Assembly: GCA_903632075.3 (NCBI GenBank)
Contig: CAHIKZ030004724.1
Span: 3,805,001-3,869,000 of the forward strand
DNA from: Acanthosepion pharaonis
Lineage: Eukaryota > Mollusca > Cephalopoda > Sepiida > Sepiidae
DNA length: 64,000 nucleotides
Reading direction: 5' to 3'
The translations under genes were made by a program, and so were the position numbers. Below the pieces are notes generated by a model. It did no database searches, was not told the origin of the DNA, and saw only the letters and a program-made list of their open reading frames with translations. This document shows positions 39,006-48,716 of this stretch, piece after piece (positions within the stretch are counted from its first letter, which is position 1; each line of letters begins with the position of its first letter).

Positions 39006-39430
39006 GGGCTTGGCATTCATTTTTTAGTTATCTTTTAACCTGCACACATTTATAAACTGCATTTCAATGTAGTCCTATCAATCATCACACACACATTCCT
39101 ACACTGTGTGTGTTTATGTATAATCTATCTATATAAAAACAGATTAACGTTTACATGCATACAGCACTAAATTTCTAAGCACTTAAATACATATCTAGCT
39201 AGGTAACTCCATACATACAAGTATTTGCAATTCCCTTTTGGTTGTCATTATTCGTAGAAGAGAGAAGCCTGGCCTCTTGTAAGGAATTATGTAAAATGAC
39301 TTCTTCTACGCCAAATAATCTTGTCTGGAGCCATGTGCCTGACTGCCTCTTCAACTCCGACAAGTAAATTTACCAGACAGGTCCAGAAGAATTTGAACAG
39401 TGAATTATTAGCTTGCTTCAGAGAGGTAAA
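39006..39430. other. Unrecognised sequence
   Basis: Non-repetitive 425-bp interval with short CA runs. No coding frame. Confidence 0.3.
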
Positions 39431-39434
39431 CATA

Positions 39435-39440
39435 GCAGAG

Positions 39441-39510
<70 letters not shown>

Positions 39511-39540
39511 TAGCATATTGAGACAGAGAGAGGAATAATT

Positions 39541-39572
<32 letters not shown>

Positions 39573-39653
39573 GAATAATTACTATACTGACATAGAGGAA
39601 GAATTAGTATATTTCGATAGATAGATAGATAGATAGTTAGATAATTAGCATAT

Positions 39654-39710
<57 letters not shown>

Positions 39711-39750
39711 AGTAATTAAGATAGATAGGTTGCGTATTGAGATAGATGGT

Positions 39751-39801
<51 letters not shown>

Positions 39802-40309
39802 CGTATTGCGATAGATAGAGAGACAGACAGACAGACAGAGAAGAATAAATAGCCTATTGAGATAGGAAGATACAGAGAGAAATATATCTATCTACCTAAA
39901 TATGCTTATCTAAATATGCCAATTATTATGCCTTCCTATCTATCTAAATATGGTTATCTATCTAAATATGCCTATCTATTTATATCAATATACTAATTCT
40001 TCTCTCTCTCTCTCTCTGTCTCTCTCTCTCTCTTTCTCTATCTATCTATCTATCTATCTACCAGATTATACTAATTATTCCTCTATCTCAAATGCTATCT
40101 ATCTATCTGAATATGTTAATTATTCATGTATCTATCTTAAATGCCTCTTATCTATCTAAATATGCCTACATATCTATCTATCTAAATATGCCTATCTCAA
40201 TATGCTAATTCTTCTTCTTCTTCTCTCTCTCTCTATCTTTATCTCAATATGATAATGATTCCTTTCTAGATCTCTCTAAAATGCTATCTCAATATGCTAA
40301 TTATACATG

Positions 40310-40356
<47 letters not shown>

Positions 40357-40360
40357 ATGC
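39435..40360. repeat. GATA-to-TATC strand-switch array (quasi-palindrome)
   Basis: To about 39880 the strand carries GATA/GAGA repeats with unique spacers such as ATTAGCATATTGA and GAGGAATAATTA. After it, TATC/TCTC repeats carry the complements TCAATATGCTAATT and TAATTATTCCTC. The two halves therefore form a large imperfect inverted repeat. Confidence 0.8.
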
Positions 40361-40498
40361 CAATTATCTATCTAAATATTCCTATTTTGTTTTATTTATT
40401 TAAATTCTTTTGCGGTTTGTTATCATATTTGTTTTTTTAGTTTAAAGCATTGACTTTGTCTAAAGTATGTTATATTATCAGCGTTGTATATAGTGTAC

Positions 40499-40540
<42 letters not shown>
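40499..40540. repeat. (TA)n microsatellite
   Basis: TA array abutting an HP family copy. Confidence 0.95.
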
Positions 40541-40544
<4 letters not shown>

Positions 40545-40732
40545 GTGCACACTAAGGTCACCACGCGAACTGTGACAGTCTAATTCATATATTGAAACAT
40601 GGAACAAGCTGTCGACGTTCGGTGTTGACCTTAATGTCCACTTTTTAGATTTTTTTAGATTTCCATGCGCTTTACCGATGATATTGAACATTTTACCCAT
40701 TAATTTTGCATACCTTCAAATGACATTTTTAT

Positions 40733-40735
<3 letters not shown>
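40541..40735. mobile_element. HP family copy, palindromic and diverged
   Basis: 40541-40646 is an inverted repeat from AAGTGCACACTAAGGTCACC to GGTGTTGACCTTAATGTCCA. ACATGGAACAAGCTGTCGAC sits at the place of the ribozyme GAAAC-stem III. The CTGANGA arm is gone. Confidence 0.5.
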
Positions 40736-40771
<36 letters not shown>

Positions 40772-40860
40772 GGAGAGAGGAGAGAGAGCGTGAGAGAGAA
40801 GAGAGGGGAGAGAGGGTGGGAGAGAGAGGGAGATAGAGCGAGAGGGAGAGAGAACGCGTC
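40736..40860. repeat. (TA)n-(GA)n compound array
   Basis: TA 40736-40754, then GA-rich to about 40852. Confidence 0.9.
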
Positions 40861-40983
40861 AAAACATAGCAAAGCCACGTTTCTTTCCATCTCAGTGTAA
40901 CTTTTGAAAATCATAGAACACTAAAACGAGTGAAGTTACTCGAACTATTCTTAAAGACTCCAGTTGCATTTCCAGCTTTTTTT

Positions 40984-41014
<31 letters not shown>

Positions 41015-41021
<7 letters not shown>

Positions 41022-41946
41022 TTGATGTAACTGCAAAATTGTCCAAATCGTGTAACAGCAAAATTGTCCACTTGTTAGACTAAGCTTTAAACCGTTGTTC
41101 TCTTAGAAATGATTAAAGATATCTTATTGGAATTCTTGAAGTTTTTTTATAAAACTATTGGACTCTACCTTGAGCAATAAGAATATTAATTATTCACCAA
41201 GCTTAACAGAAGAATCATGCTGAAATCGATCATAAACGAAAATGATATGTTCATAATTAATAAGAGCTAAGTAAGAGAAGCTTATAAAGTATTGAAATAA
41301 ATTTTAAATATATATATATATATATATATATATTCCAGGATCATTTTCCAACTTTCTGTTATGGAGTAACAAAGTGCCTTACATGTTACACGTACGATTT
41401 CATTTTCAAGTCATTTTCACTGCTCTTTGAACTGTCATAGCTGAAACTCCTCTTTCACCTGCTAAACTTCTCATAAATTGAGTTGAATCTTTTCTAATTG
41501 ATTTCTTTAGCTCTAAGATGTAATGATGTTCCCTCTTCCTGTTGTGACCTCCTGATTCATTTTCCCTCTCTACTGTTCCTTCTTTTTTAAACATATTCAC
41601 CGTTCTCTTGATGGTTCTTGAATGCATTTTGAAGATGGAAGCCAGAGTATGAATGTTGGTACCATTACTGAAGGCTTGAATGATCGTTTTCTTCTCACCA
41701 TTGCTCATTTGGGAAGACAGTGGATATGACGAAAAACAATTTTAATCTGTTCTCTTTCTAGCTGAATAACTCAAAGGGTTCTTCAGTAATTCTTACGGCA
41801 AATGGTGTCAAGAAGGTTAAACGTCTTATCTGAAAACCTGCAAAAATGAAACTCAATTAGTCTAGTGTATCTTTTAGGTATTAAACATTTTGTGGGATGG
41901 ATAATTATGCTGTTACACGATTTGGGCAATTTTGCTGTTACACCCC

Positions 41947-41951
<5 letters not shown>
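41015..41951 (-). mobile_element. Tc1/mariner-like element, HTH-only derivative
   Basis: Inverted ends contain GTGTAACAGCAAAATTGTCC, with a second internal GTGTAACAGCA copy at each end and TATA at the tips. 41708-41406 on the minus strand is open for 100 codons: MSNGEKKTIIQAFSNG...HTLASIFKMHSRTIKRTV, then SLAGERGVSAMTVQRAVKMT, a paired-type helix-turn-helix DNA-binding region. It stops where the catalytic part should begin; (TA)n at 41307-41333 and 3' UTR follow. It is the sister of the copy at 14.7 kb. Confidence 0.8.
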
Positions 41952-41980
<29 letters not shown>

Positions 41981-42130
41981 TGCTACCAGCAATGATGACT
42001 ATGTTGGCCGAAACTAGTTGAGGAATCTAACTGAAATAATAAAAACAAAAGAATATTAATATACAACCCAGTGTGTCTGAAGATTTTAATTTTTTTATAT
42101 TTTTTAATGTTCAATATATATATATATATG
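41952..42130 (+). mobile_element. Penelope tail-like fragment between TA arrays
   Basis: After (TA)n to 41979: GCAATGATGACTATGTTGGC followed by CGAAACTAGTTGAGG. ATGATGA and GAAAC are spaced as in hammerhead cores, with C3 replaced by A. Confidence 0.45.
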
Positions 42131-42149
42131 TATATACATATACTTCAAA

Positions 42150-42276
42150 GGTTATTTTTAGTGGATACATGTACTTGAGTAGACGTTCTATTTTATTTTA
42201 AACTATATTTATTCCTCTACAAGACTGCACACTCGAGAAAAATCTGCACCCCCCGGCAGGATTCGAACCTGCGCTT

Positions 42277-42285
<9 letters not shown>
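42150..42285 (-). repeat. Dispersed repeat C with perfect tRNA T-arm
   Basis: On the minus strand GCAGG-TTCGAAT-CCTGC is a perfect 5-bp T-arm (42269-42253). It is followed at higher divergence by the common block TATCCACTAAAAATAAC, shared with 46.96, 47.1 and 47.8 kb. No D or anticodon arm precedes it, so it is a tRNA-derived repeat and not a tRNA gene. Confidence 0.6.
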
Positions 42286-42462
<177 letters not shown>

Positions 42463-42679
42463 AGACAGACAGGTTTGGAGAAAGAAACGCCCATATGTCC
42501 ACACATAGAAGAAAAGGGTCTGAAGCCTCAAATAAATAAAGATAAAGAGATTAAATGGACAGTTATGGCATTAGATAAAACCATAAATATTTTCGATCTA
42601 AAAATATCCATGTTAATTTTTCTTTATCAATGCGTAAGTACGCACAGACGCACACACATCTCTCTCCATATATATATAC

Positions 42680-42721
<42 letters not shown>

Positions 42722-42835
42722 ATTCATAAATATATACTTATGTGTGCTTATGTCCAGATGAAGAGAGAGAAAGAGAATGAGAGAGAAAAAGAGAGTAAAA
42801 AGTGAGAAAGAGAGAGAAAGGGAGTGAGAGATGGA
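42680..42835. repeat. (TG)n and GA-rich tracts
   Basis: TG 42684-42719; GAGA-rich 42760-42832. Confidence 0.9.
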
Positions 42836-42849
42836 ATCAAAAGCACACC

Positions 42850-43185
42850 ACTTTTCAAAAATGCCATATGAATTTTGAACTGGAGTCAGGATTTGACGTT
42901 TCGACGTGTTAGTGGTCGACTCAGAGTGACAAGAACTTGCAAAACGGATTACAGGACACGCCACACGCAGTGAACACTCAAATCTCCCGCTCCTGTCTCC
43001 TCACAACAACAACGCCGCTTTCGGTTCCGATCGAGACACTTTTTCCCGCCTAAAGTGCTCCATGTATCACGTGACTCGACGTTCGGTCTTCCCACCCAGC
43101 CCATCAACATTTTTTGCCTTAATGTTGCTTCAATTCGATGTACCTCGTTCATGCTAGTCAAGGTGACATGACAGGAAAACGACCA
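42850..43185 (-). mobile_element. Probable Penelope-like non-coding segment
   Basis: On the minus strand at 42930-42890, CTGAGTCGACCACTAACACG then TCGAAACGTC is the sort of hammerhead-derived motif found near Penelope-like termini, but CTGANGA is disrupted. The remaining 250 bp is GC-richer than the surroundings and unassigned. Confidence 0.35.
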
Positions 43186-43195
43186 CAGTTATTGC

Positions 43196-43226
43196 TTATT
43201 TATTTATGTATTTATTTATTTATTAC
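43196..43226. repeat. (TTTA)n microsatellite
   Basis: About seven units. Confidence 0.9.
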
Positions 43227-43711
43227 AGTTTCTGCTCTCTCCCTTGATAAGAGCGGACCATTAATATCTGATCTCAAATGAAAGCAAGGCAAGGAATTTC
43301 TTCGTGCGAAACACCCAAATAGCATTTATCATTATTCCCTACTGGATACAATCATTTCGGATAACAAATTCGATAGACATAGTCTAAAAGGTCTTCATTT
43401 TACGGTCTTGTTGGTATTTCTTCCTTCTCCGGCGAAGCTGAAATGCGGTAAATGGGCTTTGTGCGTGCAAGTACAAAGTGTACCTGTTTTAAAAAAAAAA
43501 AACGTTGGGGCGTAATCACTAAATTAGGGAGGTACTGCTTGGGAAAGTGATGCCCAGAAACAGGATATTAGTGAATTGTACTCGCTTCCGGCCAAAATGT
43601 TTTAATGTTGTCAGCGAACCAACAGACTTGCGAATGATTAGCCAATAAAAAGTGGAAGATGTGATCACGTGACATTTCTTAAATTATCGAGATTTTGTAG
43701 CAATTTATTGA
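43227..43711. other. Unrecognised sequence
   Basis: A12 run at about 43490. No element recognised. Confidence 0.3.
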
Positions 43712-43806
43712 GTTTAGCACAATGTCACAAGCATGAGACACCCAATGATAACAGTAACTTAAACTAGCTCGTCAACCATAACACCACCCTAACGTGTCGA
43801 ACATAC
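43712..43806 (-). repeat. tRNA-like unit, degenerate single copy
   Basis: TTTAGCACAATGTCACAAGC, TGAGACACCCAATG, AACTAGCTCGTCAACCATAA match the order of the 47.9-kb units. The B box is lost. Confidence 0.45.
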
Positions 43807-43969
43807 ATACATTGTAGATTAGATTATAGTTGTTTTATTTGTTGTTTTTTTTTAATAATTTCACTCCATGTAAGACGATAAAGCCACTAAGACGGAATGG
43901 AGTAACTGAGACTAAAAGAGAATGAGAATACTTTAATGAAGAGTACGAACAATAAAAAAACAAGGATCG

Positions 43970-44150
43970 TGGAGACTGTTTCATGCTAGACGCAATCGTC
44001 AGGCCTGACGATTGCGTCTAGCATGAAGCAGCCTGTCGCCTCTGAGTGTTGACTTCAATGTTCACTTTTATATTTATATTTACATACGTTCTATCTCTGA
44101 TATTGAGCACTTTATCCCATAAATATAGCACACCTTTAAACTATATTACT
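43970..44150 (-). mobile_element. HP family copy with zero-spacer palindrome
   Basis: 43974-44003 and 44004-44033 are inverted copies, 28 of 30 matching, meeting at AGG|CCT. The right half carries the ribozyme string CTGACGATTGCGTCTAGCAT, then GAAGC and AGCCTGTC. Family body follows to (TA)n at 44152. Confidence 0.7.
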
Positions 44151-44151
44151 T

Positions 44152-44166
44152 TATATATATACATAC

Positions 44167-44205
<39 letters not shown>
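44152..44205. repeat. (TA)n microsatellite
   Basis: TA array with CATA interruptions at its left end. Confidence 0.9.
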
Positions 44206-44209
<4 letters not shown>

Positions 44210-44870
44210 GGACAGTAACTGAAATGTCTGATTCTCATTAACGTTATATTGCAAGGATGAGACAATGTTCAAACTTGAGAATTGACTAAGCAACGCCATC
44301 TCTTTGTACCGGTCTAGCAAATACCTGAATCCACTTGCAATCCGCTTACCATTACAAGAGCCGGATAAGGCCAAAAATGGATTACTGTTGTCATAAAAAG
44401 CGCCTCCGCGGCCTTGTGGGTGATTAATTACTTTCCAGTTTACAACCCCTTTCCCACAGACGAAACGTCGCTATCCTCTCGCTACTCTATTGCTATTTCC
44501 ACGGAAAGTGTCTAGATGAACTACACTCTGTCCTAACCCTAAAACCCGCCATGCCACGCCCATTTTAGAGAGCCACCACCATTCCCTTTTTATTGCATTG
44601 GTGATATGTAAGTTCCACTCGAGTAAAGACTTGATGCCTTTGTGGGACCTACTTCCGAAAGGATGATTCCCCGAGCACGACAATCTTAACCTGTTCAAGT
44701 CTAGGTTTAATCGTTACCATTCCAACATATTCCCATAAACAGTGCCTCTTACCACGTACTCTACCTTGAGTGGGTCTTGGAGCTTGTACAAGGTGAACAT
44801 TATTGTAAAAAAGAACGGCCCAGCTAAAAATACCCGATGCTAATAAAACAAAAAACAAAATCAAGTGTTA
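44206..44870 (+). pseudogene. LINE-J C-terminus and 3' UTR, copy at 44 kb
   Basis: 44390-44860 aligns with the copies at 51.1, 51.5, 52.2 and 52.5 kb. In broken frames it reads as the tail 'YFHGK-LDELHSV', 'KPAMPRPF', then 'LPKG' and 'NLNLFKSR'. The last residues PEHDNLNLF (44670-44695) are the typical end of Jockey/CR1-like mollusc LINEs. 44206-44380 matches 49965-50165. Multiple frameshifts. Confidence 0.65.
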
Positions 44871-44908
44871 TCTAACGTTGACGAGTACTTCAGCTAGTAT
44901 ATAAATAT

Positions 44909-45307
44909 ATACCCTACAGTTCAAATGTTTGAGGCCACTTCTGGTAGTTTTTTTTTTTTTTAATTGACTCCAAAAGTAGTTGATTTGTACTTTAAATAAG
45001 AGAAAATTATTATACACGGTTAAAAAGAAGTGAGACTTGAGTTTTTATTAGAAATGTTCTTATGACAGAAAAAAAAGCATTTTATGATTAAATTTTGCTC
45101 TCGTCAAAATATCCTCCTTTAGTCTTGATTACTGCAGCAAAAATTTTTGGAAGTTTCTCGAAGTATAAGTTTTATAATTGATTCCCTTCTTTTTTCAATG
45201 ACTCTTATCGCTCTTTTCATTTTTTTTTTTTTTTTTTAATCATTCTTCTGTCAAGTTCATCCAATGCTAATTCTGGAGGTCGCTTCAAACTTTTGAACGG
45301 TAGGGTA
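44909..45307 (-). mobile_element. Tc1-like MITE retaining the transposase C-terminus
   Basis: TA-flanked ends: CCCTACAGTTCAAATGTTTG on the left and, on the complement, CCCTACCGTTCAAAAGTTTG on the right, a classic Tc1-type terminus. At 45153-45088 on the minus strand the last codons are in frame: LPKIFAAVIKTKGGYFDESK, I and stop. The catalytic region is deleted. Confidence 0.85.
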
Positions 45308-45334
45308 AATATATCGGTGTACGCGCGTATGTGT

Positions 45335-45338
<4 letters not shown>

Positions 45339-45386
<48 letters not shown>
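45339..45386. repeat. (TA)n microsatellite
   Basis: About 24 units. Confidence 0.95.
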
Positions 45387-45389
<3 letters not shown>

Positions 45390-45689
45390 TGTATTTTTTT
45401 CATTAATTCTTAAATACATTCATTACACTTGCAAATTGTCTGTAGAATTATTGTTCCTCTAAGGGATTTTTTTTATCATATGGACTTTCACTTCGTGAGA
45501 AATGGGAAGCTTATTTATCGATCAGAATCTTCCGAACAGATACGTCAATGAGGTCATTATGTTGGTATAGATGTTGATAAATGTGGCTGCGAATTGAACT
45601 TTGGCTTCAAAGGTTGCAAGAAGCCATCTCGACAAGAGGAAGACGTGTGGCTAATATATGAATTATATGCAGTTTTAACCAGTGTTGGA
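45387..45689. other. Unrecognised AT-rich sequence
   Basis: No features recognised. Confidence 0.3.
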
Positions 45690-45850
45690 GTACGTGAGTC
45701 CATTTACATTGTCTGCACGCGTTGTCCCAATATGTGTTGTTGTTTTCACAACGTTTCGGCCGTTTTGCACCCCAGTCTTCATCAGATGATTGTCGATCCG
45801 GGTAATCTACAAGGAATGCCAAACTGAATGCTTTATATAATTTACAAGGG
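45690..45850 (-). mobile_element. Penelope-like tail with hammerhead-like core
   Basis: On the minus strand, CTGATGAAGACTGGGGTGCA then AAACGGCCGAAACGTTGTG (45788-45738). CTGATGA and GAAA are intact, stem III is the two-pair minimal type AC/GT, but stem II pairs poorly. The same motif occurs on plus at 55.96 kb. Confidence 0.5.
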
Positions 45851-45952
45851 TAGATCATTCTCGCTGTAGTCTAGTTCTTATTTAGTCAGTCAATTAGTTA
45901 TGTGACAAGCATGATACACGCATGTCACATAACAAGACAGATGTTTTTCCTC

Positions 45953-46133
45953 TGTAGGAAAGTAGACCAGTTGCCATCCAAGGCTATAGAACCCGGTCTG
46001 CTATTTACCTATAGCTGGGGGTGAGAAGCAGAGTATTCATACCTTTCCCAAGGGTATATAGGTTCGACTGGAATTCGAACTCGGCTCTCCGATTCCTCAA
46101 TCCGAGCCGCTATCCATTACCCCACCGTGCTTC
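45953..46133 (-). mobile_element. SINE-A copy, 3' truncated
   Basis: Minus strand: ATGGATAGCGGCTCGGATTG (box A region), GAGTTCGAATTCCAGTCGAA (box B), a core with AAAGGTATGAATACTC, ending GCCTTGGATGGCAACTGG. The tRNA-like head is the best preserved in the window. Confidence 0.85.
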
Positions 46134-46464
46134 CTTCTTATTTAGTACTGCTCAGTTATTACTCGCCCTGTTTTCACTTAGTCCAAGTATACAAGGATTG
46201 AACTCGAAATTACTACATCACCAAATTCACCAAACAACGCTTTAATGCATTTGGATATTGTCCCGTGGGCTTACTAATTACTGTTATAAATTGCAAACTT
46301 TATGCTTGGATATATATTTCTTTAGACGAAGCTTTTAACGAGAAGACTAAAAGGTTGTCAGCAAATAGAGACACTCCTAGGTACCAACTATGTGTTAGAG
46401 ATGTCAAAACTAAACAGGTTCAAAAATTTTAGTAATTGTGTTGTGTACTAACATACAACAGGAG
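46134..46464. other. Unrecognised sequence
   Basis: No repeat recognised between two SINE-A copies of opposite orientation. Confidence 0.3.
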
Positions 46465-46477
46465 GTGTAATATAGAA

Positions 46478-46750
46478 ATGGATGAGGAATCGGAGAGCCG
46501 AGTTCGAATTCAAGTAGAATCTATTGCATTCACTCGCTGGGGTACCCAGTGAGAATCGAACTCATTATACACTCGTAACTGATCTAGCGAGATAGACTTG
46601 CTAACATTTACACCACTTCGAAGCGTCCAAATGATTTTCTAAACGTTACCATTGGTAAAAGTATGAACCCTCTTCTTCTCTCCCCCGCCCCCAGTTATGG
46701 GTAAATAGCAGGACAGACCGGGTTTTATAGCCTTGGATGGTAACTGGTCT
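46478..46750 (+). mobile_element. SINE-A copy interrupted by one tRNA-like unit
   Basis: GAATCGGAGAGCCGAGTTCG and CTATTGCATTCACTC precede 46541. After 46645 the core resumes with AAAAGTATGAACCCTC, CAGTTATGGGTAAATAGCAG and GGTTTTATAGCCTTGGATGG. Past 46755 it passes into unrelated CCGCAGAAAGAAACGGCAAC. Confidence 0.75.
46541..46645 (-). repeat. Single tRNA-like unit inside SINE-A
   Basis: GGTACCCAGTGAGAATCGAA, TGATCTAGCGAGATAGACTT and TCGAAGCGTCCAAATGATTT match the unit arrayed at 47.95-48.37 kb. It replaces or splits the SINE between CACT and TACC. Confidence 0.7.
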
Positions 46751-46954
46751 ACCGCAGAAAGAAACGGCAACCTGCTGCGCAAAAAACTGCCTCGACAGTC
46801 ATGTATCGAAAGATACATGATCAGCTAAGCGTGTATCACGCAAAGCACATAAAAGTTCGATGGAATAGCGAAAGATCCCTTCCAGAAACTAAGAAATAAG
46901 AAAATGCCGTTAGAAATAAAGAAAACAATGCTGAACAGCTATAATTTTTTTTTA

Positions 46955-47205
46955 ATCACTTTAAACGTTATTTTTAGTGGATACTCATATTAGAATAGGC
47001 GCCTCGTTTGTTTATTAAAGAGTATATTTATTTATTTTTGTCTACCAACCTGAATATTCGAGGAACCTTATTAAGGAAAGCGATACGTCTTCCGTTAAGA
47101 CTCGAACCTTTAACCGCTATTTTTAGTGGATACTCGTAGTTGAATATTTATTAAGGAGTATATTTATTTATTTACGACTAAAGGGAAATCCTATTAAATA
47201 AAGAT
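46955..47205 (-). repeat. Dispersed repeat C, two units
   Basis: TTATTTTTAGTGGATACTCA and TATTTTTAGTGGATACTCGT mark two consecutive units, each with a following 'tatttattta' stretch. Between them GACTCGAACCTTTAACC is a B-box relic in reverse. Confidence 0.6.
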
Positions 47206-47207
47206 TT

Positions 47208-47305
47208 GCATTCTCTGGGGATGAGATTTGAACTTATGTCCCTAAGAGCAGATGAAGCTACCATTAAGCTTGGTACGCCTTAACCAACTTCACTACAAAG
47301 AGCTG
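47208..47305 (-). repeat. tRNA-Leu-like pseudogene or SINE head
   Basis: Minus strand: GTAGTGAAGTTGGTTAAGGC (box A of Leu/Ser type), a long variable region ATCTGCTCTTAGGG, and AAGTTCAAATCTCATCCCC (box B). The layout fits a tRNA with a long variable arm, but the acceptor and anticodon stems do not pair well. I treat it as the head of repeat C. Confidence 0.5.
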
Positions 47306-47330
47306 TCAAGTGAAATCGTTCCCGACATAG

Positions 47331-47331
47331 A

Positions 47332-47363
<32 letters not shown>

Positions 47364-47628
47364 TATTTATATATTTATTTATATTTATATTTATCTATAT
47401 TTATATTTATTTATATATTTATATTTTATTATTTATTCATATTTATTTTTATATTTATTTATGTATTTATATTTTATTATTTATATTTATATTTATTTAT
47501 ATTTATATTATTTATATATTTATATTATATTATTTATTTATATATTTATTTATATTTATATTTATTTATATATTTATATTTTATTTATTTATTTATTTTA
47601 TTTATTTATTTATTTTATTTATTAATTG

Positions 47629-47692
<64 letters not shown>
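47331..47692. repeat. (TA)n and (TTTA/TATTTA)n array, first of a pair
   Basis: TA 47331-47359, TTTATA variants 47360-47632 ending TTATTAATTGTTAAT, then TA 47634-47692. The right 110 bp nearly duplicates 48601-48716. Confidence 0.9.
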
Positions 47693-47695
<3 letters not shown>

Positions 47696-47754
47696 GTATC
47701 CAAACGTAAACAAAAAGAATTTTAGAATAGATGTTTTATTAATCAAACAGATTT

Positions 47755-47915
47755 GTATCTCTTTAAACGTTATTTTTTAGTGGATACTCGAAATTTGAGT
47801 AGACGCCCAGTTTATTTATTAAACACCAAATTTATTTATTTTCGTCTACCGGCCTGAATATTCGAGAAAACTTATTAAAGAAATATATACGCTCTCCGGC
47901 AGGATTTGAAAAATA
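47755..47915 (-). repeat. Dispersed repeat C copy
   Basis: TTTTTTAGTGGATACTCGAA, then ACCGGCCTGAATATTCGAGA and CTCTCCGGCAGGATTTG, the last corresponding to the T-arm at 42.26 kb. Confidence 0.6.
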
Positions 47916-47939
47916 AATATACAGACTTTCGAACAATCA

Positions 47940-48375
47940 CACCACTTCGAAGTGTCCAAATGGTTTTCTAAGCGTCACTTAGACGTGGCACAAGGCTGAA
48001 AGCATGGGGTACCCAGTGAGAATCGAACTCATTATACAGTCGTAATTGATCTAGCGAAACTGGCTTTCTAACAATAATACCACCTGAAAGTTCCCTATGA
48101 TTTTCTGAGCGTAGCTTAGTTGCGACACAAAGCCAAATGTATGGGTCGCCCAGAGAGGATCCTACTCACTACGGAAATCGTAATTGATCTCGCTTGCTAA
48201 CCATTAACCATAACTTCGTCGAAGTGCCTAAAGATTTTCTAAACGTAGCTTAGATGTGGTTACAAGTCTGAATGTGTGTGGAACACTCAGTGAGAACCGA
48301 AATCACTACGCAGTTGTAATTCATCTAGCAAGACAAGCTTGCTAATCATTATACCTCGTCGAAGTACACTAATTG
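47940..48375 (-). repeat. tRNA-like tandem array, three full units
   Basis: Boundary motif CGAAGTG at 47948, 48085, 48220 and 48360 gives periods of 137, 135 and 140 bp. Minus-strand units read GCAAGCTTGTCTTGCTAG (A-box side), GTTCGATTCTCACTG-type B box, then ACATCTAAGCTACG. The best B box is at 48029-48015. Divergence between units is high, so the amplification is old. Confidence 0.75.
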
Positions 48376-48427
48376 TCTTTAATATATGTTTTAGTGTTAG
48401 CTTACTTTAGCAGTATGATTATTTTGT

Positions 48428-48716
48428 TTGTTAATTATTTATTTTATTTATATTTTATTATTTATTTATATATTTATTTATATCTATATTATCTGTATTT
48501 ATATTTATTTATATATTTATATTTTATTATTTATTTATATTTATTATATTTATATTTATTTATATTTATATTTATTTATATTTATATTTATTTATATATT
48601 TATATTATATTATTTATTTATATATTTATTTATATTTATATTTATTTATATATTTATATTTTATTATTTATATTTATTTTATTTATTTATTTTATTTATT
48701 TATTAATTGTTAATCA
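48428..48716. repeat. (TTTA/TATTTA)n array, second of a pair
   Basis: Same composition and same end (TTATTAATTGTTAAT) as 47.35-47.63 kb. Tyr/Ile/Leu frames are artefacts. Confidence 0.9.

Noticed and set aside
42253..42269. Possible tRNA gene because of a perfect T-arm
   Set aside because: No D arm, anticodon arm or acceptor pairing upstream; the motif belongs to a dispersed repeat.
42890..42930. Intact hammerhead on the minus strand
   Set aside because: CTGAGTCGA does not satisfy CTGANGA and stem II would consume G12; kept only as a Penelope-type motif.
47208..47305. Functional tRNA-Leu gene
   Set aside because: Boxes A and B are recognisable, but stems do not close and the unit continues into repeat C.
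47940..48375. Regularly spaced repeats resembling a CRISPR array (also 11289-11645)
   Set aside because: Units are contiguous diverged tRNA-like repeats without unique spacers, in a eukaryotic sequence.
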